Below are positions 5,256-5,285 of a stretch of 5,285 nt of DNA, piece after piece. The position numbers were made by a program, and so were the translations under genes. Under the pieces are notes generated by a model, which saw only the letters and a program-made list of their open reading frames with translations, did no database searches and was not told the origin of the DNA. The stretch spans positions 1-5,285 of the forward strand of contig JAAYZO010000815.1 of assembly GCA_012514865.1 (NCBI GenBank), read 5' to 3'. Source of the stretch: Lentisphaerota bacterium (GTDB lineage: Bacteria > Verrucomicrobiota > Lentisphaeria > Oligosphaerales > JAFGRS01). Every line of letters starts with the position of its first letter. Position 1 is the first letter of the stretch.

Positions 5256-5285
5256 GGCCGTCCGGAACCCGGAGGAGAGGCCGGG
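5256..5285 (+). promoter_or_regulatory. Structured leader with Shine-Dalgarno-like GGAGGAG, truncated by the right edge
   Basis: GGAGGAG (5271-5277) is a strong ribosome-binding-site match on the plus strand, which would suit a start codon just past 5285. The same stretch can fold: TCCGG (5261-5265) pairs with CCGGA (5269-5273) over an AAC loop, and the flanking GGCC (5256-5259) can pair with GGCC (5279-5282), enclosing the Shine-Dalgarno-like bases. It may be an ordinary leader or the 5' part of a larger structured RNA. The sequence ends before either can be decided. Confidence 0.35.

Larger units (their letters stand above)
4927..5285. other. Gene-free region between the helicase start and the right edge
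   Basis: No convincing protein gene is seen in these 359 bp. Open frames exist on both strands (for example 4944-5237 on +), but their products are arginine/alanine-rich with no recognisable motif, as expected for GC-rich non-coding DNA. The region probably holds the promoter and leader of the leftward helicase gene and of a rightward gene beyond the edge. It contains several inverted repeats (5017-5116), a short tandem repeat (5154-5177) and a locally A/T-richer stretch near 5228-5248. No tRNA or rRNA gene was recognised. Confidence 0.6.

Noticed and set aside
1..5285. CRISPR array, insertion sequence ends, tRNA or rRNA genes, defence island
   Set aside because: No regularly spaced repeats of CRISPR length, no transposase-like product and no recognisable structural RNA were found. 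The DinG-like protein is a normal chromosomal repair helicase with no type IV CRISPR or other defence genes alongside.

Overview
The window is GC-rich bacterial DNA (roughly two-thirds G+C by eye, with strong G/C preference at third codon positions). It carries four recognisable protein genes and one non-coding stretch at the right end. The phylum cannot be fixed from the sequence. GC content plus the mix of an oligopeptide-type solute-binding protein, an FAD_oxidored-type flavoprotein and a sugar phosphate isomerase-like TIM barrel would fit an environmental heterotroph such as Armatimonadota, Planctomycetota or similar, but this is only an impression. Nothing points to a phage, transposon or plasmid.

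Layout, left to right. (1) 1-722, + strand: C-terminal part of an OppA/DppA-like ABC transporter substrate-binding protein, cut by the left edge. (2) 728-1963, - strand: FAD-dependent oxidoreductase, convergent with the first gene, with only 5 bp between the two stop codons. (3) 2069-2890, - strand: sugar phosphate isomerase/epimerase-like TIM-barrel protein. (4) 2947-4926, - strand: complete DinG/XPD-family iron-sulfur DNA helicase. (5) 4927-5285: 359 bp without a convincing gene. It holds several perfect dyad symmetries, a short tandem repeat and, at the extreme right, a promoter-like element plus a Shine-Dalgarno-like leader pointing rightwards to a gene that would begin just outside the window.

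Genes 4, 3 and 2 are co-directional in that order, with gaps of 56 and 105 bp, so they could share a transcript. The isomerase-like and FAD-dependent proteins are a plausible metabolic pair (a redox step and an isomerisation, epimerisation or lyase step on a sugar-like or polyol-like compound), and the nearby solute-binding protein could supply a substrate. The substrate is unknown and this link is inference. The helicase is a DNA-repair enzyme and is probably only a positional neighbour.

No clearly new system is visible. The points most worth a second look are the dyad cluster upstream of the helicase, including two related 18-bp palindromes of the form GCGCSTG-N4-CASGCGC, the competing hairpins over the isomerase ribosome-binding site, and the structured leader at the right edge.
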